From Escherichia sp. MOD1-EC7003 (GTDB lineage Bacteria > Pseudomonadota > Gammaproteobacteria > Enterobacterales > Enterobacteriaceae): 39,933 nt of DNA. The notes under the pieces are model-generated. The model had not been told where the DNA came from, ran no database searches, and saw only the letters and a list, made by a program, of their open reading frames with translations. Both the position numbers and the translations under genes were made by a program. This document shows, piece by piece, positions 1-12,664 of the stretch. The DNA lies in contig NZ_PTRE01000045.1 in the NCBI RefSeq assembly GCF_002965065.1, forward strand, positions 1 to 39,933, in the 5' to 3' direction. Each line of letters begins with the position of its first letter. The stretch's first letter is position 1.

Positions 1-488
<488 letters not shown>

Positions 489-490
489 AA

Positions 491-520
491 AAAAATGCCA
501 GCCCGAAGGCTGGCATTTTT
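491..520 (-). terminator. eno intrinsic terminator
   Basis: A perfect hairpin with arms AAAAATGCCAGCC (491-503) and GGCTGGCATTTTT (508-520) around a CGAA loop lies 20 bp past the eno stop codon. Read on the minus strand, the stem is followed by a run of T, the form of a rho-independent terminator. The flanking A and T runs make it potentially bidirectional. Confidence 0.9.
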
Positions 521-539
521 AAATCAGATAGAGTCAGAC

Positions 540-1853
<1,314 letters not shown>

Positions 1854-1882
1854 TCACTAGTTAAACTGAAACTCCAGACAAA

Positions 1883-1907
1883 CAACGCGTACCCAGGGTA
1901 CGCGTTG
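1883..1907 (-). terminator. Strong hairpin between pyrG and eno
   Basis: The arms CAACGCGTACCC (1883-1894) and GGGTACGCGTTG (1896-1907) are perfectly complementary, with effectively a 3-nt loop. On the minus strand it is followed by TTTGTCT, a weak T tract, so it could be a leaky terminator of pyrG or an RNA-stabilising 5' structure on eno mRNA. It is 45 bp upstream of the eno start codon. The fold is certain; its role is inferred. Confidence 0.6.
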
Positions 1908-1924
1908 CCGTTCTAACTTTTTTC

Positions 1925-3577
<1,653 letters not shown>

Positions 3578-3617
3578 TTAGGTTGAAAAGACGATGGAAT
3601 AACCAGGACGGGAAAGC

Positions 3618-3646
3618 AGTATACCCGAACATGACCTGTGCCACAA
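3618..3646 (-). promoter_or_regulatory. Candidate pyrG promoter
   Basis: On the minus strand TTGTGG (3641-3646) is separated by 17 bp from TATACT (3618-3623), a good sigma70 -10. Transcription would start near 3611, giving a leader of about 50 nt before the pyrG ATG at 3562. Inferred from consensus match only. Confidence 0.55.
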
Positions 3647-3698
3647 ACTTTCATTATCCCTCCTCTTCGCCAGCGCACTATTGAAATCAGGAGTGAGA

Positions 3699-3716
3699 AA
3701 ATAGCCCCTTTGGGGT
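3699..3716 (-). terminator. Possible mazG terminator
   Basis: On the minus strand ACCCC-AAA-GGGG is followed by CTATTTTCTC, a short GC stem and T-rich tail. It lies about 75 bp past the mazG stop codon and upstream of the putative pyrG promoter. The stem is short, so it may be a weak terminator. Confidence 0.4.
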
Positions 3717-3743
3717 AAATGTTTTTGACGCAAATCAAGCGCT

Positions 3744-3762
3744 TGTCATTTAAAAAATGACA
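3744..3762. promoter_or_regulatory. Inverted repeat in mazG-pyrG gap
   Basis: TGTCATTT (3744-3751) and AAATGACA (3755-3762) form a perfect 8-bp inverted repeat around AAA, just past the mazG stop codon. It could be part of the mazG 3' end or an operator-like site. No function is assigned. Confidence 0.4.
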
Positions 3763-3789
3763 CAAATCGCGCTTGACCGCGTAATTCCC

Positions 3790-4581
3790 TTAGAGATCAA
3801 TTTCCTGCCGTTTTACCTGTTGCCAGACTTCTTCCATTGTTTCGAGGTCAACACCTGTCATTTCCAGTCCACGCGCGGCAACAATACGCTCCACTTCGCG
3901 AAAACGACGCTCGAATTTTTCGTTCGCTTTTTGTAATGCGATTTCCGCTTTCGTCCCTAAATGACGAGCCAAATTGACCGTGGCAAACAGCAGGTCCCCC
4001 ATTTCCTCTTCCAGTTTAGCCTGGTCGACAACAGCCTGCCGCGCTTCGTACATCACCTCGTCGATCTCTTCGTAGACTTTATCGACCACCGGGCCAAGCG
4101 TCGTCCAGTCGAAGCCAACGTTGGCGCAACGTTTCTGGATTTTTTGCGCACGCATTAAGGCGGGTAAACTACGAGGAATATCGTCCAGCGCCGAATGCTG
4201 CGCTTTCTGCGCGCGCTCTTCGGTTTTGATCTCCTCCCAACGGGCGAGAACTTCGCGGCTGTTTCCGGCAGAACTGTCAGCAAAAACATGTGGATGACGG
4301 CGTTCTAATTTATCGCTAATCGCGACGCAGATATCATTAAAATCAAAGCGCCCTTCTTCCTGGGCTATTTGTGCGTAAAACACCACCTGGAACAGCAGAT
4401 CGCCGAGTTCACTTCGCAGATCGTCAAAATCTTCACGGGCGATGGCGTCCAGCACTTCGTAGGTTTCTTCAAGGGTATAAGGTGTAATAGAGGCGAATGT
4501 CTGCTCTTTATCCCACGGGCAGCCGTTTTCCGGGTCGCGCAGGCGCTGCATAATAGTGAGCAAACGGTCGATTTGATTCAT
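3790..4581 (-). CDS. mazG: Nucleoside triphosphate pyrophosphohydrolase MazG
   Basis: MazG hydrolyses all canonical nucleoside triphosphates to the monophosphate and pyrophosphate, and in E. coli has been linked to lowering (p)ppGpp. At 263 residues it is full length, with two MazG domains. The acidic metal-binding motif is visible twice, in ELGDLLFQVVFYAQ and EEMGDLLFATVNLARH. In K-12 it is the third gene of mazEFG; here mazE and mazF are missing and relA ends 95 bp upstream. MazG must therefore be expressed from relA read-through or from a promoter in that short gap. Confidence 0.98.
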   Translation of the reverse strand: MNQIDRLLTIMQRLRDPENGCPWDKEQTFASITPYTLEETYEVLDAIAREDFDDLRSELGDLLFQVVFYAQIAQEEGRFDFNDICVAISDKLERRHPHVFADSSAGNSREVLARWEEIKTEERAQKAQHSALDDIPRSLPALMRAQKIQKRCANVGFDWTTLGPVVDKVYEEIDEVMYEARQAVVDQAKLEEEMGDLLFATVNLARHLGTKAEIALQKANEKFERRFREVERIVAARGLEMTGVDLETMEEVWQQVKRQEIDL

Positions 4582-4636
4582 TAGAATGTCCTGAAAATTA
4601 CGGGTCTGTCAGGTGTAATACCTTCGAGTAAAAGAT

Positions 4637-4670
4637 ATCGCTGGATACGGCTGACGCCATATCCAGCGAT
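4637..4670 (-). terminator. Hairpin at the mazEF-less relA-mazG junction
   Basis: The arms ATCGCTGGATA (4637-4647) and TATCCAGCGAT (4660-4670) pair perfectly, and GGC/GCC inside the loop can extend the stem. On the minus strand it directly follows the relA stop codon and is followed by ATCTTTTAC, a weak T tract. It most likely terminates or attenuates relA transcription. Confidence 0.6.
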
Positions 4671-4676
4671 GTAAGA

Positions 4677-6911
4677 TTAATTCCCGTGCAACCGACGCGC
4701 GTCGATAACATCCGGCACCTGGTTGAGTTTACCCAGCACGCGGCCCAGCACCTGCAGGTTATAAATCTCAATGGTCATGTCGATGGTTGCCAGCTGTTGT
4801 TTAGTGTCGCTACGGCTGGCAACACCAAGCACGTTCACCTTCTCGTTGGCAAGAATAGTCGTGATATCACGTAACAACCCACTGCGATCATTAGCCAGCA
4901 CGCGGACCACCAGTGAATATCCGGCAGAGTAGCTCTCGCCCCATACGGCATCAACAATGCGTTCTGGCGCATGGGAGCGCAGTTCCACCAGTTGTTCGCA
5001 ATCGGCGCGGTGTACTGAAATACCGCGCCCCTGGGTAATGAAGCCGACAATCTCATCTCCAGGAATCGGCTGACAGCAGCGCGCAATGTGGTGCATCAGA
5101 TTACCGACACCTTCAACCACCACACGACCGTTATCTTTACTGCGATTTTGCGGCGTATAGCTTTTTTGCTGAAGTTGCTTCAGCGCGGCTGCGTCCTGCT
5201 CTTCGGCGCTCGGCTTATTAAAGTGCGATTGCAGGAAGTTCACCATCTGATTGAGACGGATGTCCCCGCCACCAATCGCCGCCAGCAACTCGTCGACATC
5301 ATTGAAGTTGTAACGCGGCAGCAGATGTTTTTCTGCTTCTTTCAGGCTGATCCCCAGATGTTCCAGCTCATCGTCAAGGATTTGCCGCCCAGCCAGAATG
5401 TTTTTGTCACGATCCTGTTTACGGAACCAGGCGTGAATTTTCGAACGCCCACGGCTGGTTGTGACGTAACCGAGGTTTGGGTTTAACCAGTCACGGCTGG
5501 GGTTCGGCTGTTTCTGGGTGATAATTTCAATCTGGTCGCCCATCTGCAACTGATAGGTGAACGGTACAATGCGCCCGCCAATTTTTGCCCCGATGCAGCG
5601 GTGTCCGACATCACTGTGGATGTGGTAAGCGAAGTCCAGCGGCGTTGATCCCGCAGGCAAATCAACGACATCACCTTTCGGTGTAAAGACGTACACCCGG
5701 TCGTCAAAGACCTGGCTGCGTACTTCGTCGAGCATTTCGCCGGAATCAGCCATCTCTTCCTGCCACGCAATCAGTTTACGTAACCAGGCAATCCTGTCTT
5801 CATGTCCCGAACGTGCGCCGCCAGCTGCCGCGCCTTCTTTATATTTCCAGTGCGCAGCAACACCTAACTCTGCATCTTCATGCATCTGTTTAGTGCGGAT
5901 TTGGATCTCAACGGTTTTGCCACCCGGCCCCAGAACCACGGTATGAATAGACTGATAACCGTTTGGTTTCGGATTAGCGACATAATCGTCAAACTCATCT
6001 GGCAGGTGGCGATAGTGAGTGTGCACTATCCCCAGTGCGGCATAGCAGTCCTGTAAACGCTCGGCAACAATACGTACCGCACGCACATCAAACAGTTCAT
6101 CGAAGGCGAGGTTCTTTTTCTGCATTTTGCGCCAGATGCTGTAGATGTGTTTCGGGCGGCCATACACTTCAGCTTTAACGCCCTCCGCTTTCATCTCAGC
6201 GCGCAGATGGCCGACAAACTCTTCGATGTAGTGTTCGCGGTCAAGACGGCGTTCATGCAGCAATTTTGCGATGCGTTTGTATTCGGTCGGGTGGAGATAA
6301 CGGAAGCAGTAATCTTCCAGCTCCCATTTCAGTTGCCCGATCCCAAGACGGTTCGCCAGCGGCGCGTAGATATTGGTGCACTCTTTTGCCGCCAATACGC
6401 GTTCATCTTCCGGCGCGTCTTTTACTTCACGCAGATGAGCAATACGCTCTGCCAGTTTGATGACCACGCAGCGGAAGTCATCGACCATCGCCAATAACAT
6501 CCGGCGAACGTTATCGACCTGTTCGGAGGAAACAGAATCAGTATGCGTCGCTTTCAGCTGGCGGATCGCCGCCATATCACGCACGCCATGAATGAGATTC
6601 ACGACCGACTTACCGACGCTCTCACGCAGCACATCTTCGCTGACTACGTTGGCATCTGCCAGAGGGAACAGCAGCGCCGCCCGCAGCGTGTCAATGTCCA
6701 TACTTAATGTCGAGAGGATCTCCACCATCTCAACACCACGCCACAATAACAGACTGGCATCCGGATGCCCCTGCGTCTGCTGCAGACAATACGCCCAGGT
6801 TTCGGCTAAGCACTCACACGACTTCTGGCTGGTAATTCCCAGACTTGCGATCCATTTTTCCGGATCAAATTCACCAGCCTTATTGATATGTGCACTTCTT
6901 ACCGCAACCAT
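4677..6911 (-). CDS. relA: (p)ppGpp synthetase I (GTP pyrophosphokinase)
   Basis: RelA is the ribosome-associated enzyme that makes pppGpp/ppGpp from GTP or GDP and ATP when uncharged tRNA enters the A site. The 744 residues match the usual length. The N-terminal pseudo-hydrolase domain lacks the HD residues: the segment reads LLFPLADANVV where SpoT has a His-Asp pair. The synthetase domain lies around residues 230-380 (FDELFDVRAVRIV; PNGYQSIHTVV). A TGS domain follows (VYVFTPKGDVVDLPAGSTPLDFAYHIH), then a region with conserved Cys/His (HHIARCCQPIPGDEI), and a C-terminal ACT/RRM domain. It sits 47 bp after rlmD on the same strand. Confidence 0.99.
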   Translation of the reverse strand: MVAVRSAHINKAGEFDPEKWIASLGITSQKSCECLAETWAYCLQQTQGHPDASLLLWRGVEMVEILSTLSMDIDTLRAALLFPLADANVVSEDVLRESVGKSVVNLIHGVRDMAAIRQLKATHTDSVSSEQVDNVRRMLLAMVDDFRCVVIKLAERIAHLREVKDAPEDERVLAAKECTNIYAPLANRLGIGQLKWELEDYCFRYLHPTEYKRIAKLLHERRLDREHYIEEFVGHLRAEMKAEGVKAEVYGRPKHIYSIWRKMQKKNLAFDELFDVRAVRIVAERLQDCYAALGIVHTHYRHLPDEFDDYVANPKPNGYQSIHTVVLGPGGKTVEIQIRTKQMHEDAELGVAAHWKYKEGAAAGGARSGHEDRIAWLRKLIAWQEEMADSGEMLDEVRSQVFDDRVYVFTPKGDVVDLPAGSTPLDFAYHIHSDVGHRCIGAKIGGRIVPFTYQLQMGDQIEIITQKQPNPSRDWLNPNLGYVTTSRGRSKIHAWFRKQDRDKNILAGRQILDDELEHLGISLKEAEKHLLPRYNFNDVDELLAAIGGGDIRLNQMVNFLQSHFNKPSAEEQDAAALKQLQQKSYTPQNRSKDNGRVVVEGVGNLMHHIARCCQPIPGDEIVGFITQGRGISVHRADCEQLVELRSHAPERIVDAVWGESYSAGYSLVVRVLANDRSGLLRDITTILANEKVNVLGVASRSDTKQQLATIDMTIEIYNLQVLGRVLGKLNQVPDVIDARRLHGN

Positions 6912-6958
6912 CGTCCTCTCCTTTAGGGACCAGACCTGCCGAAATCGGCAAATCGTAA

Positions 6959-8260
6959 CTATTTAACACGCGAGAAAAGTACCATCGATTCCAGATGTCC
7001 CGTGTGTGGAAACATATCCAGCATCGCCAGTCGCTCAATGGCATATCCAGCTTTTAATAACGCTTCGCTATCCCGGGCCAGCGTTGCAGGGTTACAGGAT
7101 ACATAAACTATACGAATAGGTTCCAGTTTTATAATTTGCTGCATAACACCTGCGGCACCTGCTCGCGCTGGGTCCAACAACACTTTATCAAAGCCGTTTT
7201 TCGCCCACGGCTGCTTAGTGACATCTTCTTCAAGATTTTCATGATAAAACGTCACATTGTGTAAGCCATTAAGACGCGCATTCTGCTGGCCTTTTTCCAC
7301 CAGTGCCGGAACACCTTCTACACCCACCACACTGGCAGCTTGTATCGCTAATGGCAGTGTAAAGTTACCCATACCGCAGAACAGATCCAGCACGCAATCT
7401 TCAGGTTGCACATCCAGCCACTCCAACGCACGCGCTACCATTTTTTGGTTCACCCCCGCGTTGACCTGAATAAAATCGCGCGGACTAAAAGTTAAGCGCA
7501 ACCCGTTTGAGTCATACCAGGGCATCTCACCAGAGACGGTTTCAAGTATCTCACTATCGGGGGCAAGATACAGATCCAGGCCTTCAGAATGCGAAAAGCG
7601 TTCCAGTTTTTCGCGATCTGCCGAACTTAGCGGTGCGGTATGGCGCAAAATCATCAGCGTGCCGCTGGTTGCCTGTACCAGTTCAACATGACCAAGATGG
7701 CGCATAGCTTGTAAGCTACCCAGGCATGCCCTGACTTTGGGCAGCAATGCTTCAAGTTGAGGCACTAAAATGGGGCATTGTTTAACGTCGACAATGTCAC
7801 TGGAGCCCGCTTTGCGAAACCCCATCTGAAGTTGCTGTGTTTTCGGTAAGTAGTTCAGACTCAAACGTGCGCGACGGCGATAGCCCCAGGGGACATCGGC
7901 GATCACTTCAGAGACATCGTGTTTCATTAATCGGGCAAGTGCCGCACTTTTGCTTCGCTGCTGTAAATCCACGCTGGCGTGTTGTTGCTGACAGCCACCG
8001 CATACGCCAAAATGAGGACAGCGTGGCGTTTCACGTTCCGGGCTATCGCTTAACCGGCGTACGACTTTAGCGCGAGCATACTGTTTTTTATCTTCAGTAA
8101 CAGTAACTTCCGCGTTTTCCTGCGGCAATAATCCGGGGGTAAATACCGTTTTGCCGTTATGTCGCGCCACGCCCTGACCAAAAGAGTCGAGGTCGTTGAC
8201 TGATACGGTTATGATCTGACGCGTCGTCGTGCGTCGTTTTGCAGAGTAGAATTGCGCCAT
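6959..8260 (-). CDS. rlmD: 23S rRNA (uracil1939-C5)-methyltransferase
   Basis: RlmD (formerly RumA) uses S-adenosylmethionine to methylate U1939 of 23S rRNA. The 433 residues include an N-terminal TRAM RNA-binding domain (about 10-68). The iron-sulfur ligands Cys81, Cys87 and Cys90 lie in [10 protein letters not shown], with a fourth in VKQCPIL. The methyltransferase fold has [16 protein letters not shown], the DPARAG motif, and the nucleophile Cys389 in [12 protein letters not shown]. It is divergent from barA across 56 bp, and is followed by relA. Confidence 0.98.
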   Translation of the reverse strand: MAQFYSAKRRTTTRQIITVSVNDLDSFGQGVARHNGKTVFTPGLLPQENAEVTVTEDKKQYARAKVVRRLSDSPERETPRCPHFGVCGGCQQQHASVDLQQRSKSAALARLMKHDVSEVIADVPWGYRRRARLSLNYLPKTQQLQMGFRKAGSSDIVDVKQCPILVPQLEALLPKVRACLGSLQAMRHLGHVELVQATSGTLMILRHTAPLSSADREKLERFSHSEGLDLYLAPDSEILETVSGEMPWYDSNGLRLTFSPRDFIQVNAGVNQKMVARALEWLDVQPEDCVLDLFCGMGNFTLPLAIQAASVVGVEGVPALVEKGQQNARLNGLHNVTFYHENLEEDVTKQPWAKNGFDKVLLDPARAGAAGVMQQIIKLEPIRIVYVSCNPATLARDSEALLKAGYAIERLAMLDMFPHTGHLESMVLFSRVK

Positions 8261-8316
8261 TGGCGAGACTTTCTCAATTTAACAGTGTGACCTTAATTGT
8301 CCCATAACGGAACTCC

Positions 8317-11073
8317 ATGACCAACTACAGCCTGCGCGCACGCATGATGATTCTGATCCTGGCACCGACCGTCCTTATTGGTTTATTGCTGAGTATCTTT
8401 TTTGTCGTGCATCGCTATAACGACTTGCAGCGTCAACTGGAAGATGCCGGTGCCAGCATTATTGAGCCGCTTGCCGTTTCTACTGAATATGGCATGAGCC
8501 TGCAAAATCGCGAATCTATCGGTCAGTTGATAAGCGTGCTGCATCGTCGCCATTCCGATATTGTTCGCGCGATTTCGGTTTATGATGAAAATAACCGACT
8601 CTTTGTCACCTCCAATTTTCATCTTGATCCGTCATCCATGCAGCTCGGCAGCAACGTACCGTTTCCACGCCAGCTCACTGTCACACGTGACGGTGATATT
8701 ATGATCCTGCGCACACCGATTATTTCTGAGAGTTACTCCCCCGACGAATCGCCCAGTAGCGATGCCAAAAATAGTCAAAATATGCTGGGATATATCGCGC
8801 TTGAGCTGGATCTTAAATCGGTTCGCTTGCAGCAATATAAAGAGATCTTTATTTCCAGCGTGATGATGCTGTTTTGTATCGGTATTGCGCTTATTTTTGG
8901 CTGGCGCTTAATGCGCGATGTCACCGGTCCGATTCGCAACATGGTGAATACCGTCGACCGCATCCGTCGCGGGCAACTCGACAGCCGGGTAGAAGGATTT
9001 ATGCTCGGCGAGCTGGATATGCTGAAAAACGGTATCAACTCAATGGCAATGTCGCTGGCGGCTTATCACGAAGAGATGCAGCACAATATCGACCAGGCGA
9101 CGTCCGATCTGCGTGAAACGCTGGAGCAAATGGAAATTCAGAACGTTGAGTTGGATCTGGCGAAAAAGCGCGCCCAGGAAGCGGCGCGGATTAAGTCCGA
9201 GTTTCTGGCAAATATGTCACACGAGCTGCGTACTCCGCTGAATGGCGTTATTGGCTTTACCCGCCTGACGCTGAAAACAGAACTAACGCCAACGCAGCGC
9301 GATCACCTGAATACGATTGAACGTTCGGCAAATAACTTGCTGGCAATTATTAATGATGTTCTCGACTTCTCGAAACTGGAAGCCGGCAAGCTGATTCTGG
9401 AAAGTATTCCGTTCCCACTACGCAGCACACTGGATGAAGTCGTTACTCTGCTGGCACATTCTTCTCACGATAAAGGGCTGGAACTGACACTCAATATTAA
9501 GAGCGACGTGCCCAATAACGTGATTGGCGATCCACTGCGGTTACAACAAATTATCACTAACCTGGTGGGGAATGCGATTAAATTCACCGAGAACGGCAAC
9601 ATCGATATTCTGGTAGAAAAACGTGCGCTCAGTAACACCAAAGTGCAGATTGAAGTGCAGATTCGGGATACCGGCATTGGTATTCCTGAACGCGATCAAT
9701 CGCGCTTATTCCAGGCCTTCAGACAGGCTGATGCCAGTATTTCCCGCCGTCATGGTGGTACCGGGCTGGGGCTGGTGATCACACAAAAACTGGTTAATGA
9801 AATGGGCGGCGATATTTCGTTTCATAGCCAGCCGAATCGCGGTTCAACTTTCTGGTTCCACATTAATCTCGATCTGAATCCGAATATTATTATCGAAGGG
9901 CCATCCACCCAGTGCCTCACCGGGAAGCGTCTTGCCTATGTCGAACCGAACTCCGCAGCAGCGCAATGCACGCTGGATATTTTAAGTGAAACGCCGCTGG
10001 AAGTCGTTTATAGCCCAACATTCTCCGCGCTGCCTCCCGCGCATTACGACATGATGTTGTTAGGCATTCCGGTGACCTTCCGCGAACCACTTACGATGCA
10101 ACATGAACGGTTGGCGAAAGCGGTATCCATGACCGATTTCCTGATGCTGGCACTTCCTTGCCATGCACAAGTCAATGCAGAAAAACTCAAGCAAGATGGG
10201 ATCGGCGCGTGTCTGCTGAAACCATTAACACCTACGCGCCTGTTGCCTGCCCTGACGGAATTTTGTCATCACACACAAAACACACTTTTGCCTGTAACCG
10301 ATGAAAGTAAGCTGGCAATGACCGTCATGGCGGTTGATGACAACCCCGCTAACCTGAAACTTATCGGCGCATTGCTGGAAGATATGGTGCAACATGTGGA
10401 GCTTTGCGATAGCGGGCATCAGGCCGTTGAACGGGCGAAACAGATGCCGTTCGATTTGATCTTAATGGATATTCAAATGCCGGACATGGACGGCATTCGG
10501 GCCTGCGAACTCATCCACCAACTCCCACATCAGCAACAAACGCCGGTTATCGCGGTAACGGCGCATGCAATGGCCGGGCAAAAAGAGAAGCTGCTTGGCG
10601 CGGGGATGAGCGATTATCTGGCGAAACCAATTGAAGAAGAGCGATTGCATAATTTGCTATTGCGCTACAAGCCCGGTAGCGGTATTTCCTCTCGCGTCGT
10701 GACGCCAGAAGTCAACGAAATTGTGGTGAACCCGAATGCGACCCTCGATTGGCAACTGGCACTACGCCAGGCGGCGGGCAAAACCGATCTGGCGCGCGAT
10801 ATGCTGCAAATGTTGCTCGATTTCCTGCCAGAAGTCCGCAACAAAGTTGAGGAACAATTGGTTGGAGAAAACCCGGAAGGCCTGGTTGATTTTATTCATA
10901 AACTGCACGGCAGTTGCGGCTATAGCGGCGTACCACGGATGAAGAATCTCTGCCAACTGATCGAACAACAACTACGTAGCGGTACTAAAGAAGAAGATTT
11001 GGAGCCAGAGCTACTGGAACTGTTGGACGAGATGGATAATGTGGCGCGAGAAGCCAGCAAAATTCTTGGATAA
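8317..11073 (+). CDS. barA: Hybrid sensor histidine kinase BarA
   Basis: BarA is an inner-membrane tripartite sensor kinase that responds to short-chain carboxylates and phosphorylates UvrY, which activates csrB and csrC. The 918 residues show two membrane segments (about 10-30 and 175-198) around a periplasmic domain. A HAMP domain follows, then the kinase with His302 in [12 protein letters not shown] and an ATPase with GGTGLGL. The receiver domain has Asp718 in [13 protein letters not shown], and a C-terminal Hpt domain has His861 in [11 protein letters not shown] checked all three phospho-relay residues by codon position. One of its target genes, csrB, lies at 17418-17786. Confidence 0.98.
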   Translation: MTNYSLRARMMILILAPTVLIGLLLSIFFVVHRYNDLQRQLEDAGASIIEPLAVSTEYGMSLQNRESIGQLISVLHRRHSDIVRAISVYDENNRLFVTSNFHLDPSSMQLGSNVPFPRQLTVTRDGDIMILRTPIISESYSPDESPSSDAKNSQNMLGYIALELDLKSVRLQQYKEIFISSVMMLFCIGIALIFGWRLMRDVTGPIRNMVNTVDRIRRGQLDSRVEGFMLGELDMLKNGINSMAMSLAAYHEEMQHNIDQATSDLRETLEQMEIQNVELDLAKKRAQEAARIKSEFLANMSHELRTPLNGVIGFTRLTLKTELTPTQRDHLNTIERSANNLLAIINDVLDFSKLEAGKLILESIPFPLRSTLDEVVTLLAHSSHDKGLELTLNIKSDVPNNVIGDPLRLQQIITNLVGNAIKFTENGNIDILVEKRALSNTKVQIEVQIRDTGIGIPERDQSRLFQAFRQADASISRRHGGTGLGLVITQKLVNEMGGDISFHSQPNRGSTFWFHINLDLNPNIIIEGPSTQCLTGKRLAYVEPNSAAAQCTLDILSETPLEVVYSPTFSALPPAHYDMMLLGIPVTFREPLTMQHERLAKAVSMTDFLMLALPCHAQVNAEKLKQDGIGACLLKPLTPTRLLPALTEFCHHTQNTLLPVTDESKLAMTVMAVDDNPANLKLIGALLEDMVQHVELCDSGHQAVERAKQMPFDLILMDIQMPDMDGIRACELIHQLPHQQQTPVIAVTAHAMAGQKEKLLGAGMSDYLAKPIEEERLHNLLLRYKPGSGISSRVVTPEVNEIVVNPNATLDWQLALRQAAGKTDLARDMLQMLLDFLPEVRNKVEEQLVGENPEGLVDFIHKLHGSCGYSGVPRMKNLCQLIEQQLRSGTKEEDLEPELLELLDEMDNVAREASKILG

Positions 11074-11118
11074 TGGACGTCTTGTCGAGTAGCAATCGGC
11101 TTTTTATGACGCTGGTTT

Positions 11119-11268
11119 CAGATTGGTGACAAGGTGCCTGTGTTTATGCCGGATGCGGCGTTAACGCCTTATCCGGCCTACAAAACCAATTAAATTCAAT
11201 GAATTAAAAAGTATGTTGGCCTGATACGTAGCGCAACAGGCAATTTTACGTTTGACATCAGTCTCAAA
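11119..11268. repeat. Single copy of the composite REP element
   Basis: This 150-bp stretch between barA and gudD is homologous from end to end to one unit of the array at 1-488. It starts CAGATTGGTGACAA, has the REP palindrome at 11147-11181, an AT-rich spacer, and a degenerate inverted second palindrome (about 11217-11242: GGCCTGATACG with GCGCAACAGGC), and ends in TTTTACGTTTG and TCTCAAA. As at eno, it directly abuts a transcription terminator. Confidence 0.85.
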
Positions 11269-11297
11269 CCGGCTCCTGACAGAGCCGGTTTTTGTTT
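11266..11297 (+). terminator. barA/gudD bidirectional terminator
   Basis: The arms AAACCGGCTC (11266-11275) and GAGCCGGTTT (11282-11291) around CTGACA are followed on the plus strand by TTGTTTG. It is placed between the convergent barA and gudD, and could stop transcription from both sides. Confidence 0.8.
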
Positions 11298-11303
11298 GCT
11301 GTC

Positions 11304-12644
11304 TTAACGCACCATGCACGGACGCTTATTATCGAACGTCCAGCCAGGAATCAGGTACTGCATCCCCATGGCATCGTCACGCGCACCAAGCCCGTGTTTC
11401 TGATACAGCTCGTGGGCTTTCATCACCTGATCCATATCGATTTCTACACCCAGCCCCGGTTTTTCCGGCACTTGAACCAGACCGCCTTTGATCTCAAACG
11501 GTTCTTTGGTCAGGCGCTGATTGCCTTCCTGCCAGATCCAGTGTGTATCAATAGCAGTAATTTTACCCGGTGCAGCAGCTGCAACATGGGTAAACATCGC
11601 CAGGGAAATATCGAAGTGGTTGTTAGAGTGTGAACCCCAGGTCAGGCCAAATTCATGGCACATTTGCGCTACGCGCACCGAACCTTGCATCGTCCAGAAA
11701 TGCGGATCTGCCAACGGGATATCAACGGATTGTAACGAGAGCGTATGGCCCATCTGCCGCCAGTCGGTGGCGATCATATTGGTTGCGGTCGGCAGACCGG
11801 TCGCGCGACGGAACTCTGCCATCACTTCACGCCCGGAGAAGCCTTGCTCCGCACCACACGGATCTTCTGCATAAGCCAGCGAACCTTTCGGGTATTTACC
11901 AATTTTAATCGCTTCGTTCAGCGACCAGGCACCGTTAGGATCGAGGGTAATACGCGCCTGCGGGAAGCGTTTCGCCAGTGCCACAATAGACTCGGCTTCT
12001 TCTTCCCCGGCCAGTACACCGCCCTTCAGTTTAAAATCGTTGAAGCCATATTTTTCATATGCTGCTTCTGCCAGGCGCACCACCGCATCCGGCGTCATGG
12101 CTTCTTCATGACGCAGGCGATACCAGTCGCATGAGTCATCCGGCTGGCTTTGATACGGCAGCGGTGTGGCTTTGCGATTACCGACGAAGAACAAATAACC
12201 GAGCATTTCGACTTCGCTACGCTGTTGACCATCGCCCAGCAGCGATGCCACGTTAACCCCCAGATGCTGCCCCAGCAGATCCAGCATTGCTGCTTCTATC
12301 CCGGTAACCACATGAATAGTGGTACGCAAATCAAATGTCTGTAAACCGCGCCCACCGGCATCACGATCGGCAAATGTATTACGCACCAGCGTCAGAACGT
12401 TTTTGTATTCACCCAGCGTTTTACCCACCACCAGCGGAATCGCATCTTCCAGCGTTTTACGGATTTTCTCGCCGCCGGGTATTTCCCCTACGCCGGTGTG
12501 ACCGGAATTATCTTTGATGATCACAATATTACGCGTGAAGAACGGTGCGTGTGCGCCACTCAGATTCATCAGCATACTGTCATGACCCGCCACCGGGATG
12601 ACCTGCATTTCACTAACAACAGGCATCGTAAATTGAGAACTCAT
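11304..12644 (-). CDS. gudD: D-glucarate dehydratase
   Basis: GudD dehydrates D-glucarate (and L-idarate) to 5-keto-4-deoxy-D-glucarate, the first catabolic step after uptake. It belongs to the enolase superfamily. The 446 residues start at MSSQF (ATG at 12642-12644); a longer reading from 12668 is possible but would overlap the gudX stop codon. Catalytic Lys207 lies in FKLKGG and His339 in [12 protein letters not shown], both checked by codon. The metal-site region includes LDPNGAWSL and [16 protein letters not shown]. It is the last gene of gudP-gudX-gudD, 20 bp after gudX. Confidence 0.97.
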   Translation of the reverse strand: MSSQFTMPVVSEMQVIPVAGHDSMLMNLSGAHAPFFTRNIVIIKDNSGHTGVGEIPGGEKIRKTLEDAIPLVVGKTLGEYKNVLTLVRNTFADRDAGGRGLQTFDLRTTIHVVTGIEAAMLDLLGQHLGVNVASLLGDGQQRSEVEMLGYLFFVGNRKATPLPYQSQPDDSCDWYRLRHEEAMTPDAVVRLAEAAYEKYGFNDFKLKGGVLAGEEEAESIVALAKRFPQARITLDPNGAWSLNEAIKIGKYPKGSLAYAEDPCGAEQGFSGREVMAEFRRATGLPTATNMIATDWRQMGHTLSLQSVDIPLADPHFWTMQGSVRVAQMCHEFGLTWGSHSNNHFDISLAMFTHVAAAAPGKITAIDTHWIWQEGNQRLTKEPFEIKGGLVQVPEKPGLGVEIDMDQVMKAHELYQKHGLGARDDAMGMQYLIPGWTFDNKRPCMVR

Positions 12645-12664
12645 ATTTATGTCCTTATTCAGAA

